Assembly (NCBI GenBank): GCA_949987735.1 | Contig: OX465298.1 | Span: 88,378,361-88,442,360, forward strand | Direction of reading: 5' to 3' | DNA from: Leucophora obtusa | Lineage: Eukaryota; Arthropoda; Insecta; Diptera; Anthomyiidae | Length of the DNA: 64,000 nt | Shown here: piece by piece, positions 10,590-21,459 of the stretch | How positions within the stretch are numbered: the first letter of the stretch is position 1 | Layout: every line of letters starts with the position of its first letter | Made by a program: the position numbers and the translations under genes | Notes under the pieces: model-generated | What the model saw: only the letters and a program-made list of their open reading frames with translations | Database searches by the model: none | What the model was told of the DNA's origin: nothing

Positions 10590-12820
10590 ATGAATCCACC
10601 ATCCTCTACACCGCAAGATGAAGCAATAACAACATCAACAACTATCGAAAACCCAATGAGTCATATACCCAGGCATGATGTTACTGTTTTTGGTGTGTCT
10701 ACTGATTTGACTGATCTTAATTTACCAACCCATCTGGATATCTTGAGATATTATTTTTACTTGAGCGAACAAAAAAAGTTGTCCTATAAAGCATTCACTA
10801 TTCAAGCACAAGATAAGTTGATTGGAATTTGGGAAAAACTTGGTATGGAAATAATGCTGAAAAAAAGTGTATGTAATAAATTGAATAGATTGCTTGACAA
10901 ATATCAAGAGCAAATCAAGAGAAGAAACAAACCCCAACAATTTACAGAGTATGTAAAATCTCTGGAAACAATTTTTTTCATTGGAACATGTAAATGCGAT
11001 TTGAAGGCAGCTCCATGTGCATGCGGTTTGGTTCCCGAACGCCTCAAAGAGTTTATGCACGATCAACATAATCAGAGAAGTCTAACAATGGATGGATTTG
11101 CGATCGAAATTGAAGAGCAAGGAGCAACGTCTATGTCATCAATTCCAACATACCAAGATCCCGATGATTCAACATACGCACCGCCACCGGTTCAAGAAGA
11201 TTTGGATATAAGCACAAGTTCACAATACACACAGAGATACGATTGTTTTAACTTTGCCTTGGTATGTGACAGATTTGGCGTGCCTGATAGAGTAGCATCA
11301 ACAATGGGAACAGCTCTTTTCCAAGATTTTAAAATGAAAGATATCCATGGCAAACCTCTCATCATGGATAAATCGAAAGTTCGCCGAGAAAAAGAGAAAT
11401 GCAGACAAGAAGTGCTTCGCAAACGGTTAGATGATACCAATTTGTTAGCATTTTCATTCGATGGCAGAAAAGATGATACTTTAACGAGAGATACAATTGA
11501 TGAGAAGTATCATACTAGAATGGTAGAATCTTGTTATTTTGAGAGAACCGAATTCTGAATTGATTGGTTACGTAAGACTGGAACATGAAACCGCTGAATA
11601 CAAAACAACCAAATTAAATGATTTTTTCAACGATAAAAATATATCACTGGATGCATTAATTGGCATATGCACTGACGGTGAGCCAACAAACACTGGCCCA
11701 AACGGTGGAATTATACGACGATTCGAATTGCTGTTAAAAAGACCATTGCATTGGTTCGTTTGCCTTCTACACTTCAACGAACTTCCGTTTCGGCAATTGT
11801 TTGAAGCTTTGGATAAATCAACCAGCACTGGACCAAGATCGGCAACCGGAAAATTGAGCCGTCAAATCGAAACTTGTGAAACTCTTCCGGTAAGTTATTG
11901 CTATCACTCATTTATTATAATTGTCAACCGTTTTTAATTGTTTTATTTTTATATATTTTCAGGTGGTGGACGGCTTTCAGAAAATTGAGTTGAAAAATAT
12001 GCCCCCTGCTCCAGAAAAAATTGAATTTTCCACCGATTCCAAGTACTTATACGACATGGCCCATGCAATTTCTAGCGGCGTGGTTTCAGTGGATCTGCCA
12101 AACATCAAACCAGGGAAAATTGTACATTCTCGGTGGCTCACCAATGCCGCTAGACTATTACGATTATATGTGACAACGGAAAATCCAGATGCAAATTTAA
12201 GAATACTGGTTGAATTTATAATTACATGTTATGTGCCAATGTACTTCAATATCAAGTATTACAGCTCTGTCGTGTACGGTAGTAGATTATTTTTCAAATT
12301 CATTAGTTGGTCAAGATTTCTAGAACCTCGTTTACGCAAAATTGTCAATAAAGTAATTACAGATAATTCATATTATGCGCATTCGGAAAATATCTTGTTA
12401 TCAATGTTGTTTGATGATAGCAAAGAAAAGCGCGACTGTGCTATCAAGATAATTCTACGCTATCGAACCGATGTTGACGACCCAACGGGACTTAGAGCTT
12501 ATAAAAAACCAGATATAAACTTTTATTGCACAAGTTACACGGAAATGATCAATATGAATGACATAAATGACGTATTTGAACCACCATTCACGCGAAGCAT
12601 TCCATACGATACTTTGAAAGAATATTTAAGTCAAGATGATCCACCGTTTAATGATCCAAAAATTCCATCACACATACAAGAAACAGAACGACACGTTCAA
12701 TTGCTAGCTAGCGTTTTCAAACGAGTTATACCGGAAAATGTAGAGGCTGTTATGGCGACGACATTAGAGAGCCGTGCGAAATTGCCCAGACTTGAAAGCA
12801 AAAAAGACTTCAAACAGTAA
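10590..12820 (+). CDS. Transposase-like protein, two exons, one frameshift
   Basis: The coding path runs 10590-11558, shifts frame by one base somewhere in 11527-11558, continues to 11889, skips a 73-bp intron (11890-11962, GTAAGT...TTTTCAG, phase 0) and ends at the TAA at 12818-12820, about 718 residues. ATG 10590 has a good context (TTTACAATG). An N-terminal region carries a cysteine cluster CKC-x7-CAC near residue 134-146. Later come acidic residues in SFDGRKDDT (about 290) and CTDGEPTNTG (about 360), then VCLLHFNELP (about 390) with a C-x2-H as in hAT, P and related DDE families. KIVHSRWLTNAARLLRLY and SENILLSML follow. The last 45 codons lie inside the right inverted repeat. Known: this pattern recurs in uncharacterised arthropod and cnidarian proteins. 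Inferred: a DDE-type transposase. The single frameshift may be decay or an assembly error. Confidence 0.85.
11890..11962 (+). other. 73-bp GT-AG intron in the transposase gene
   Basis: Donor CCG|GTAAGT and acceptor TATATTTTCAG|GTG. Removing it joins two frames in phase 0 (…ETLP + VVDGFQ…). Size and T-rich 3' end are typical of insects. Confidence 0.85.
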
Positions 12821-13301
12821 TTTTTTCTTTTTCTTTTCTATTACTAAGTTAAATTAATTTTTTCATTTACATATGTTCTGACTAAATAAATTTCTAAGGA
12901 GAAAAAATAAATAAAATAATAAAAATAAATAAAATAAATAAAAAATAATAAAATAAAGTGCCAAAAATGGTGATTTTTTAAAATGTTTGTATGGGGAACC
13001 CCCCAGGGGAGTTCCAGGGGGTGTGCCACTGGCATGGGTGGATCGGCCCTCCAAAGTTAGTGGGGGTCGGTCATACATTTGGACTCGATTGGGGCACTCT
13101 AAATGGGTCAAGGTGTGATTTTTCAAAACTTGACCCTACGGGACAAAAGTCAACAGTTGGGGGGTAGTAGAATTTTTTAGAGGTATGGTTCCTTCGGCAA
13201 AGTTTCTTATTTTGATAGAATACGATTTTCCCTGAGCCATGGGCGATTTTTTTGCCTCCCCACAAATCTACCCGGCCTAAGGGCCGCGAAGAGATAGAAT
13301 A

Positions 13302-15042
13302 GCTTAGATTAAATACAAGTTCTGATCTTAAAAATATAAGAATTTTAAGCTATATTTGTTAGAGCTTTTATTTGCTAATTTTATCTAATTTTGCTTGTTT
13401 TTGCTTATTTTGTAAATATTGGCTTATTTTTGCTTATAAGCTTATTTGAGCTTTTTTATGCGAAAATAGAGCATATTTTTGCATATTTTTCATAAAATCA
13501 GTCATTTTTAAAATTATTTTAAGTCGACATAAATTTTTTTATTTAAAAAAATTTTTTTTTTTATTTATTTTAAATTAAAAAATCTCTTGTTAAAATAAAC
13601 TTTTTATTTTTCCAACATGAATTCTAATAGTAAAAATATGGCAATGACGATTTCCTTAGGCAAGAATGATTTTAGCACATTTAATTCTTTAATGCATTTC
13701 CCGATGAAAATAAATTTAAGAATGTCACAACTTTGTCTGATTCCTGAAGTTCCAAGGAATGTAGCATTGTATTAAATACACTTAACCAAAAGTCGTAAGT
13801 GAAATCAACATAAAAATTTTGTTACTTTTTGATGAAACGAATTGTTAAAACAATATATTTTTTATTCAAATTAATGTGTGTTTTTTTTAAATCAACTACT
13901 TTTTTTTTTAAATGAACATACTTATTTCCGTCAATAATTCTCTACAAAACAATTGCTAATTTGATAATTTTTTTGTCCATTTTTTAACAAAATTTAATTT
14001 GTTAACTCTAAAAAATTTTGTAAAAAGCCTGCAACGTAAATTTGATACAATTTTTCTTCAATTTGAAAAAAAGAGTATTAAATCTGTGGAAAAAAGTTTA
14101 GTGAGGTTAGTTTTGTCGCGTCATTACTCGTGCTAGCATGTGTATTTGTAATTGTCGGAAATATCAATAAATTGACATTAAGTGTTTTTGTTTTTCAAAG
14201 TATAGATAATTAACAACTTCAGTGACTTGAAGTGAATTGCTAATTGAAGATTTATTAATTTTAATTTATATAATTTTGAACGTTCTCAATTAAATCGTAC
14301 ATTAAAATTTCTATCATTAATTTTGATTTATTATCTATCTTTTTGTTATTTTGTTTAAGGCAAACTATTAATGAAAGTTATATAATATATTTGAATTATT
14401 AATTTAAATAAAGTTATATGTTTTTGTATATAAAATGGTACATGTGTTTTAAATAAAGAGTTTTTAGGATATGCTATATTATAATTTCAATTTTATATTT
14501 CATTATTTTTTATATTTTATCAAATTCATTATAAAAAAGACATTGTATATATATAGCTTAAAAAAAATTTAAATTGGTGAAATATAAAAAATAATGAAAT
14601 ATAAGTCTAAAAATTAATAATAAATCGATAAAAAATTAATTAATTAAATAAAATGCATTGTTGAATTTAATAAAATGCATTGGTAAAACAACAAAATCAT
14701 TATGCAATTTAATTAAATATAATTGTTAAAACAACTAATTTGTGTTAATACATTTGACGATATTTTGTCAAAATATAAATCTACTAAACAATGCGTTAAA
14801 TTGATGGACAGGTTTTGTTAGTTGTATAGTGATCACCCATTCATCAATTTAATATGGATTTTAGTTGATTTCACAGCTGTTTTTGGTTCAGTGTAAAAAA
14901 TTTTAATTTTATGAGGATTTTAATGAAGAAGTGATGAAGCTTAAGGACTTATTTTTGCATTTTAACTGCTTATTTTACTGTTTTTTCGAGCTTTTTTTAA
15001 GAGCTTAAAACATTGCTTTTAGAGCTTTTTTTTGTTGCCCTA
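13302..15042. other. Internal AT-rich part of the TAGGSCAAC hAT element
   Basis: There is no readable transposase. The word GCTTATTTTTGC and variants cluster at 13380-13500 and again, inverted in sense, at 14930-15030, probably subterminal motifs. 13610-13800 is less AT-rich and may be a coding fossil, but I could not match it. Confidence 0.45.
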
Positions 15043-15050
15043 ATGATTAT

Positions 15051-16920
15051 ATAACAAATTTTTTAGTCGGGTATTAAGTAATCGGACCTAAATATTAAAA
15101 ATATATCGTTTTTTGTAAATTTTTTACAAAAATTATTTACAAAGATTGAGTTTTTACTGAATTTTACGGCCTTAGTGTATTAATCTTATTTAATTCAATA
15201 TCGTATCCTTTTGGAATTTAAAGACTAAAGAAAACATGTTACACATTTATTTAAAAAAAAATGTGGAACAAAAATTAAACAAAAATTTTGGTTTTGTCTG
15301 ATTGACTTAATCGAATTGATTCTGATGCAAAAGAAGTATTTCCTTAATACTACAAATAATAATAAATTGAAGCTTTTGTTACACAATAGGTTCAGAAATG
15401 GGCTCCGTAAAGGCTAAACATTAAAATTGGCTCTAAAATATGCTATTTCAGACATTATAAAAAGCACATTTAAATCACTTTGAAAAATGTATTATATTAT
15501 ATATTATAAAGAGTACTTCCAAATCACTCTAAAAATGCAAACAAAATGTACTCGTATTGATGTGATGAAAATGTATACCTAAAAACCATACTTTTATTAA
15601 CATCATATAATCACTTTTAAATTACTAACAAAATGCTTAAATTGAACTACTGACAACATGGGACATCACGTGTAAAATAAATCAGTGTTAGAGCTAAATT
15701 GTAACTACTTCACAATCAGTTGATGCTATTCGGAGTGCTTTTAAAATAACTTTTTTGTAATGACTTTTTTTGCTGGGTATGTTTAGAAAAAAAAACTACA
15801 CTCCAAATACATATTTTTCATCTTGGACATGGAGAAATAGCTGAAATAGAAATGGCAATTTTTCACTCTACTGCAAGTAATTTAATTACATCCAATTAGT
15901 GAATGTTAAATATTCCCGAGTAAAAATAGTTATATATTGTCACATATAATGTGATTGGGCTATATCTGACAATGAATGGAGTAACATTAAGACACATATC
16001 ATTATATACAACTACATCTGATATTATTTTTTCAACGAATTTTTTGTATGGTAATTGATATTATTACATATCCCCAAATCTGACTCCATATATAACTACA
16101 TAAGCCTTATAAAACTAATGAAATTATATGTAGTGATCGATATGATTATATATGATTTGATACTAAGTTTTATAACACTGTATGTGTCGTTGTACAAAAA
16201 ATATATTTTAATTTTATATAACTTTCTATATAATCGCATACAAATTAATATATAGTTTAACATCAAATTTAGTTATCTGCAAATTCAGAGTTAATTACTC
16301 CATAGCCAAATAATTTTCACGTGATGTTTTTGCATGTAAAATCATATTAAAAAATGATGCGTACGATTTAGAAGACAAAAGTATTCAAATAAATTTTTAT
16401 TTTATGTTTTAAAATTTGGGTCTTCAAAATTGTTAAAACCATAGACATTTCAATTTAATAGCTGGTATGCATAAAAAGTATGCCTACTATCAGACAAAAT
16501 TTTATAAAATCAGATATTTTTATATCGAATTAGATATAATTTGATGTCCTGGATATGGACAAATCTCGGATCAAACTTTATCAAATTATATCTAATTTGA
16601 TATAATTAGACACATCTAGATGACCCATTTTTCGGATCAAGTTGTATGTCGTTGTATATGGGGATTTATCAAAAAAGATATAATTATGTATGACACCATA
16701 TTAAGTTTTTTACCCGGGTTGGAATGGAATTTTTCAATTGTGTAAAAATATAAATAGAAGTGTTAAAAATGAAAAGGCCGACTGTCTATCGCTGTTTTAT
16801 ATAAAATATAATTAAAACTTAAAAGTTCATCATCGAATTCGGTATTAAAAATTAGGGTGAAAGAAGTGTCGGACAGAAAATTCTTTTTAAAATAGGGAGA
16901 ATCTAACCCCATCTGTTGAG
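15051..16920. other. AT-rich repeats, no gene
   Basis: 15060-15092 is the inverse of 5772-5906 (old element ends). 15765-15778 reads TTTTTTGCTGGG, an element end of the CCCAGCAAAA type. 15900-16700 is a long quasi-repeat of TATATCTGATT/GGATCAAATTATATC motifs. The 66-codon frame at 16055 is an accident of this AT-rich repeat. Confidence 0.45.
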
Positions 16921-16928
16921 CACTTTTA

Positions 16929-17071
16929 AGGCACATTTACACGCGAGAGAAAATTGCTAGAGATAGAGCAAAATACAATTCTAATTAGCTCTATTGTGAA
17001 TGATTTAACCTATTTAGAGGTGTTTTTTGCTCTATCTCTAGCAGTTTTCTCTCTCGTGTAGATGTGCCTAT
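16929..17071. mobile_element. Palindromic MITE, ~142 bp
   Basis: Arms of about 45 bp: AGGCACATTTACACGCGAGAG...GAGATAGAGCAAAA at the left and its inverse TTTTGCTCTATCTCTAGC...CTCGTGTAGATGTGCCT at the right. Non-coding. Target duplication not clear. Confidence 0.75.
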
Positions 17072-17273
17072 AGAACTACTTTTTGGATTTAGTAAATCCA
17101 AGTGATTAGAAAAAGCGGTTTTGGATGTAAACTTTTTTAGTAGTATTGATATACTAATATAATTTGAAAATGCTAAAAAAACCATAAAAAAATCTTGCAA
17201 AAATTTTAAATCAGTTATGTTTATTGTGAAAAAATTAAATGAGAAAATTTATTTTTTTAGACTCAATGAAAGA

Positions 17274-17532
17274 TTAAACAGTATTTACAAAAAATTATCT
17301 TTTCATACTTTTTTAAAGTATCTTAGAATAAATGTAAAAGTTTACCTCTCAATTCATAAACACTCTGCAAAGTTGTAGGAGGTTTACAAAACAAATTCTT
17401 CACATAAAATTTGTTCGATAAACCTCCTATAACTTTTGAAATCATTTATGAATTAAGGGGTAAACTTTTATATTTATTCTAAGATAGTTTAAAAAAGTAT
17501 TAAAATATAATTTTTTATAAACATTGTTTAAA
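17274..17532. mobile_element. Palindromic MITE with ~125-bp arms
   Basis: The left arm (ATCTTAGAATAAATGTAAAAG...GTAGGAGGTTTA) pairs with the right arm (TAAACCTCCTATAACTTTTG...TTTATATTTATTCTAAGAT), and pairing extends outward through CATACTTTTTTAAAGTAT-like text. The spacer is about 30 bp. Non-coding; would form a long hairpin. Confidence 0.75.
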
Positions 17533-17544
17533 AAAAGTATTTTC

Positions 17545-17780
17545 CATTAATAAGACTTTATTAAATAATACTAAAAAAATTATTCAGCATATTTTCAGCA
17601 TATTTTTTGTATTAAATTTAGCAGATCTTTAGCATAATGAATATAATAAAAAAATTGCGATTTTTTAATTTAGCATATTCTAAGCATATATTTTTTATTT
17701 TAGAATTTAGCAGATTTTAGCAGAAATTTTTTAGGAATCTAGCATATTTCCATTCAAGAGTTTTGGCAACACTGCATGTG
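17545..17780. repeat. AT-rich element end with repeated TTTAGCATATT words
   Basis: GCATATTTTCAGCATATTTT, AATTTAGCAGAT and similar words recur, finishing in GTTTTGGCAACACTG. The final motif resembles hAT-like ends (CAGTGTTGCCA). No partner with a matching duplication was found. Confidence 0.4.
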
Positions 17781-17797
17781 AACCTTCCATTTTAGGT

Positions 17798-18010
17798 ATA
17801 GGATGTGTTGAGCGGACTTATGTAAAACACTACGAGGGACATTTTTGTGGAGCATTCTAACCCTCTAACTCTTCAATGAAAGGGAATTTTTTGGCCCCTT
17901 TTTAAAAATGGACAAGAAAGACCAGTAAGTTGAAGAATTAGAGGGTTAAAATGTTCCACAAAAATGTTCCTCGTAGTGTTTTACATAAGTTCGCTGAACA
18001 CATCCTATAC
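17798..18010. mobile_element. Foldback MITE, copy 1 (GGATGTGTTSAGC ends)
   Basis: Roughly 85-bp arms: GGATGTGTTGAGCGGACTTA...CCCTCTAACTCTTCAA at the left, inverted at the right as TTGAAGAATTAGAGGGTT...GCTGAACACATCC. TATA flanks both ends. A related copy lies at about 29030-29240. Non-coding. Confidence 0.75.
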
Positions 18011-18079
18011 ATACATAAAAATATTGTTCAACTTTTTTCAATTAAAACGATTTGTTAAATTATTTCAAAAGGTGTCAAT

Positions 18080-19343
18080 TAGGGATGCCAATCGGGATTG
18101 ATATTTTAAAATCCCGGGATTCGGGATTATGCATGAAATCCCGGGATCCCGATCTCGGGATCCCGGGATTTTCGACACTACGGAATTTTTCGGGATCCCG
18201 GGATTTTACGGGATTTCGGGATTTAAATTTTCCTTTATTTGTAAAAATGTTTATGTTATGTAACTAATTTTTTTATAGAATAAAGCGTTTTATAATTATT
18301 TAATAGTTGTTAATTAATAATGTGGTACATTTTATGAATATTGAAACATCTCAGTCAGAAATTGACAGTGGTACAAAAAATCAAGTACTTGCATACCACT
18401 GGGTAACCGCTATGTTAAAAATAAATGACTGGCAGAACACTCATTTGGGACGCTTTACCAGCGTTTGCAAAAATCGTTTTGCCAGTATTTGTTTTACAAA
18501 ACATCACGGCAGGGCAAAAAAAAGATACATATGAACTTTTTGTAAATTTTATTTTGGAAAATATATTTCCAAACCATCTATTTATTGGTTTTGGCAGCGT
18601 TTTGCCAAAGTTAAAAATTTTGTTTCACCAGTACTTTTCCGGCGCTTTTTGAACTGCCGGTCCTTTCGTCTATTGAAGTTATCATATTGGAAATGGGAAA
18701 GCAATTTTTGTCAGTACTTGTACCACCTGTTAAAATACCTTGCCATCGCTTTCCCGTTTGTATTTTTCTGGCTGGGATAATATATGAAGGCCTGTCATTA
18801 AGTACACTTGCGTCCAGTATTTTGTAAGCAGATTTTAAAACAGATTCGTTGCGATAACCTTGCCCACTAAATCGTGTAATTACTGCAACAAAGTTATTTG
18901 GTTATCGTTATCAAATGTTTTCATGGAAGAATTCAAATTTACAGTCCCAGCCAAAACTTACAGTCCCAGTTTCAGAAATCGAATTTCGCTTGGAAGAATA
19001 AATCGGTAAAATAACAAACAAACTTGATTTTTCGCATGTATTACTCAAAAACTTAATATTGTTTACCAAAATGTCTAATTTTTCTGCAAAATCTTTGCAT
19101 AGTTTACTCGAATAATCTACTTAATTTATAATTTTGCCAATATCTTGGCATCAATTTCTTGTCAATATGAGAAAATTCAAGTAAAAACGTAGGTAACCTA
19201 AAATTGCTCACTTTGTTTATTTGCGTTTATATTAATATTAAAAAATAAGAAAATCCCGGGATTTTTGAGAAATAATCCCGGGATTCGGGATTTTGCCAAT
19301 CCCGAAAATCCCGGGATTCGGGATTTCCCGTTTGGCATCCCTA
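18080..19343. mobile_element. hAT-type remnant with CCCGGGAT subterminal repeats, 1264 bp
   Basis: Ends TAGGGATGCCAATCGGGA and TCCCGTTTGGCATCCCTA are inverted. The 8-bp duplication GTGTCAAT is at 18072-18079 and 19344-19351. Each end carries several ATCCCGGGAT-like palindromes. The interior (18340-19000) contains broken frames that I cannot assign with confidence. Confidence 0.85.
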
Positions 19344-20299
19344 GTGTCAATTAAAAATTAATCCAATAGATTAAATAATTGCTCAAAACTGCATTTTGCT
19401 TGACATTTTTTTTATTCTACCACTCAAAAGCATTTCATAAAACAAGAGAAAAATATCAGCATATTGTTGTTGTTTTTTCGTTTGTTTTATTTATGTAGTT
19501 GTTTTTATAAATGTTAATGTATTAGTAACAGGGATAATAAATTTGGTAATATAGTACTTTTTATGGTACTACATATTAGAACCTCAAAAGTACTATGGTA
19601 CTCCTTAGCATTATTAATACCATTTTAAATTATTCAAAATAAATAGTAAAAAATCGTAAGAAACGTAATTCAAAGAAAAGGTTTCTAAAATTTTGTAAAA
19701 AATTTTAAACATTTATTTGAATTTGGGAGAAAATCTTCAAATTATTGTGTTTTTTGTTTAGTTTTATTTGATTTTATTTAGTATTCTCAATTAATTTTAG
19801 TTAATTTAAATTGTGTGGTAACTTCTTTTTCGTAAATGTTCGGGCATGTTGTTTGTTTAAATACCCAATCCAAATTGCCTCAAATTGTAGGTTGATATCA
19901 CCTATTTTAAAAGGCAGCATAGAGTTTGCTATCTTTTACGGTAATATTGTCATTAAAAATAGATAATTTTTATTTGACTTTTATGTTCGAAAAATTACCT
20001 ATATTTTAGTTAAATTTACTCTTACACATTGGTTTATTAACTATTATAACATCGGCAAAATATACATCCCATTTGGTAATATTACTTTCATATTAGCTAT
20101 TTTTTATTGCAAAAAGCCCCTAAATAATAATTTTTTTTTATTTTAATATTAAATTTCAATTTATTTATTAAAAATTGATAAAAATACATGTGAATTTTAC
20201 AAATTATTTACGCAAATAACATATATTATTACTACACTATACAACATTATTGCTAAACATTTTTTAATTTTTCTACTCATATAAGAAACAAAAGACGCC

Positions 20300-20960
20300 A
20301 GAATGTTTAAATTTCTTAATAGGAAAAAGGTTTATAAGTTTTTCTATAAGAAATTTTCAGAATCCACAGATCATGAGGACTTTTTCTTATAGAAAAAATC
20401 ATCAATCATTCTAAGGACATTTTTTATAAAAAAAAACCTCAGATACTGAGAAATATTTCCTATGAGAAAACCCACAGATTCTGGGACATCTTCTTATAAG
20501 AAATCCATCAGATTCTGAGACTTTTTCCTTTAGAAAAGCCGCCAGATTTTGAGTACTTTTCCTATATAAAAACTGCCCGATTCTGATGACCTTTTCCTAC
20601 AGATTTTGAGCACTTTTCCTATAGAAAATCCTTAGATTTTGAGAACTTTTTGCTATAGGAAAACTCTTAAATTGTAAGGACTTTTTCCTTTAGAAAATCT
20701 TCAGATTTTGAGCACTTTTTTCTATAGAAAAATCCTCAGATTTTGTGGACTTTCCTATAGAAAAACCCCTAAATTCTGTTACTATATAAAACCCTCAAAC
20801 TCTGCGAACTTTTTCCTATAGAAAACCCTCAGATTCTCAGGACTTTTCCTATAGAAAAACCCTCAGGTTCTGAAGAATTTTTCCTACTGAGAAACCCTCA
20901 ATGGTAATTTTTCCCGGCAGAAAATCGTAAAGATTCTGATAATTTTTCTATACTATATTA
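20300..20960. repeat. Degenerate ~36-40-bp minisatellite
   Basis: Some 15 or more copies of a unit like CAGATTCTGAGGACTTTTTCCTATAGAAAAACCCT, each diverged. Its wording (ACTTTTTCCTATAGAAAA) is partly self-complementary. It lies inside the 19529-27916 element and is non-coding. Confidence 0.75.
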
Positions 20961-21055
20961 TCTGAAAGATTACTCAGAAAAAATGTCTTTAAAATCCGAG
21001 GGTTTTACTTTACGAAGAAAGTTTTATAATCTTACGATTTTTTATAACTTATACC

Positions 21056-21189
21056 CCATTCACATGAACAGGATAACTGAATCTCATTTTTGCTCTTCTA
21101 TTACCATATAACGTCATTTTTTGATACTATATGGTAATAGCATAAAGAACCAAAAACGAGGAGATAAGTATTCCAATTCTTGTGAATGG
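21056..21189. mobile_element. Palindromic MITE (CCATTCACA ends)
   Basis: The left arm CCATTCACATGAACAGGATA...CTATTACCATATA is the inverse of the right arm TATATGGTAATAGCATAAAG...ATTCTTGTGAATGG. Arms are about 55-60 bp, loop about 15 bp. Non-coding. Confidence 0.75.
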
Positions 21190-21459
21190 CATTTTAGGTG
21201 TTTTTAAAAAGGTATCTTCTACCTTTGCGAAAGAAAAATCTCCTTGAATCTGAGGGGCTTTCTGCAAAAATTCCTTACACTTTAAGATTTTGATAAAAAA
21301 AATTCTTAGTCTTTTGGATTTAGCATAGCTAACATTCTCAAAATCATGTTCGAAGCACATTTCTGTAGCGTTTTAGATGCCAGTAACAGTCACAGATTGT
21401 ATTTGGGGTTACTAAGGTATCCGCACACCTACTTCCCATAACACAGTACAACAGCCAAT

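Larger units (their letters stand above)
9448..13287 (+). mobile_element. Transposon with ~600-bp inverted repeats and a two-exon transposase
   Basis: Long inverted arms lie at 9448-10044 and 12682-13287. They share CCCATGGCTCAG, CTTTGCCGAAGGAACCATAC, a proline-rich-looking CCCCTGG/GGGGTTCCCC block and a TTTTATTA low-complexity tract. Extreme ends are imperfect (TTAGGGCGGGTCGATTT versus TTAGGCCGGGTAGATTT inverted). A 14-bp direct repeat GAAGAGATAGAATA abuts each side (9434-9447, 13288-13301). The inner part encodes one transposase. I recognise the protein as a transposase-like family widespread in arthropods and cnidarians but cannot name its superfamily. Confidence 0.85.
9395..15042. mobile_element. 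hAT-type element (TAGGSCAAC ends), 5.6 kb with a nested transposon
   Basis: The left end TAGGCCAACCAAAAAG at 9395 and the right end CTTTTTTTTTGTTGCCCTA ending at 15042 are inverted copies. The 8-bp sequence ATGATTAT flanks both (9387-9394 and 15043-15050), as expected for hAT. The unique part (13302-15042) is AT-rich with many GCTTATTTTTGC/AGCTT words near each end and no transposase that I can read. Its left end received the 9448-13287 transposon. Confidence 0.8.
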
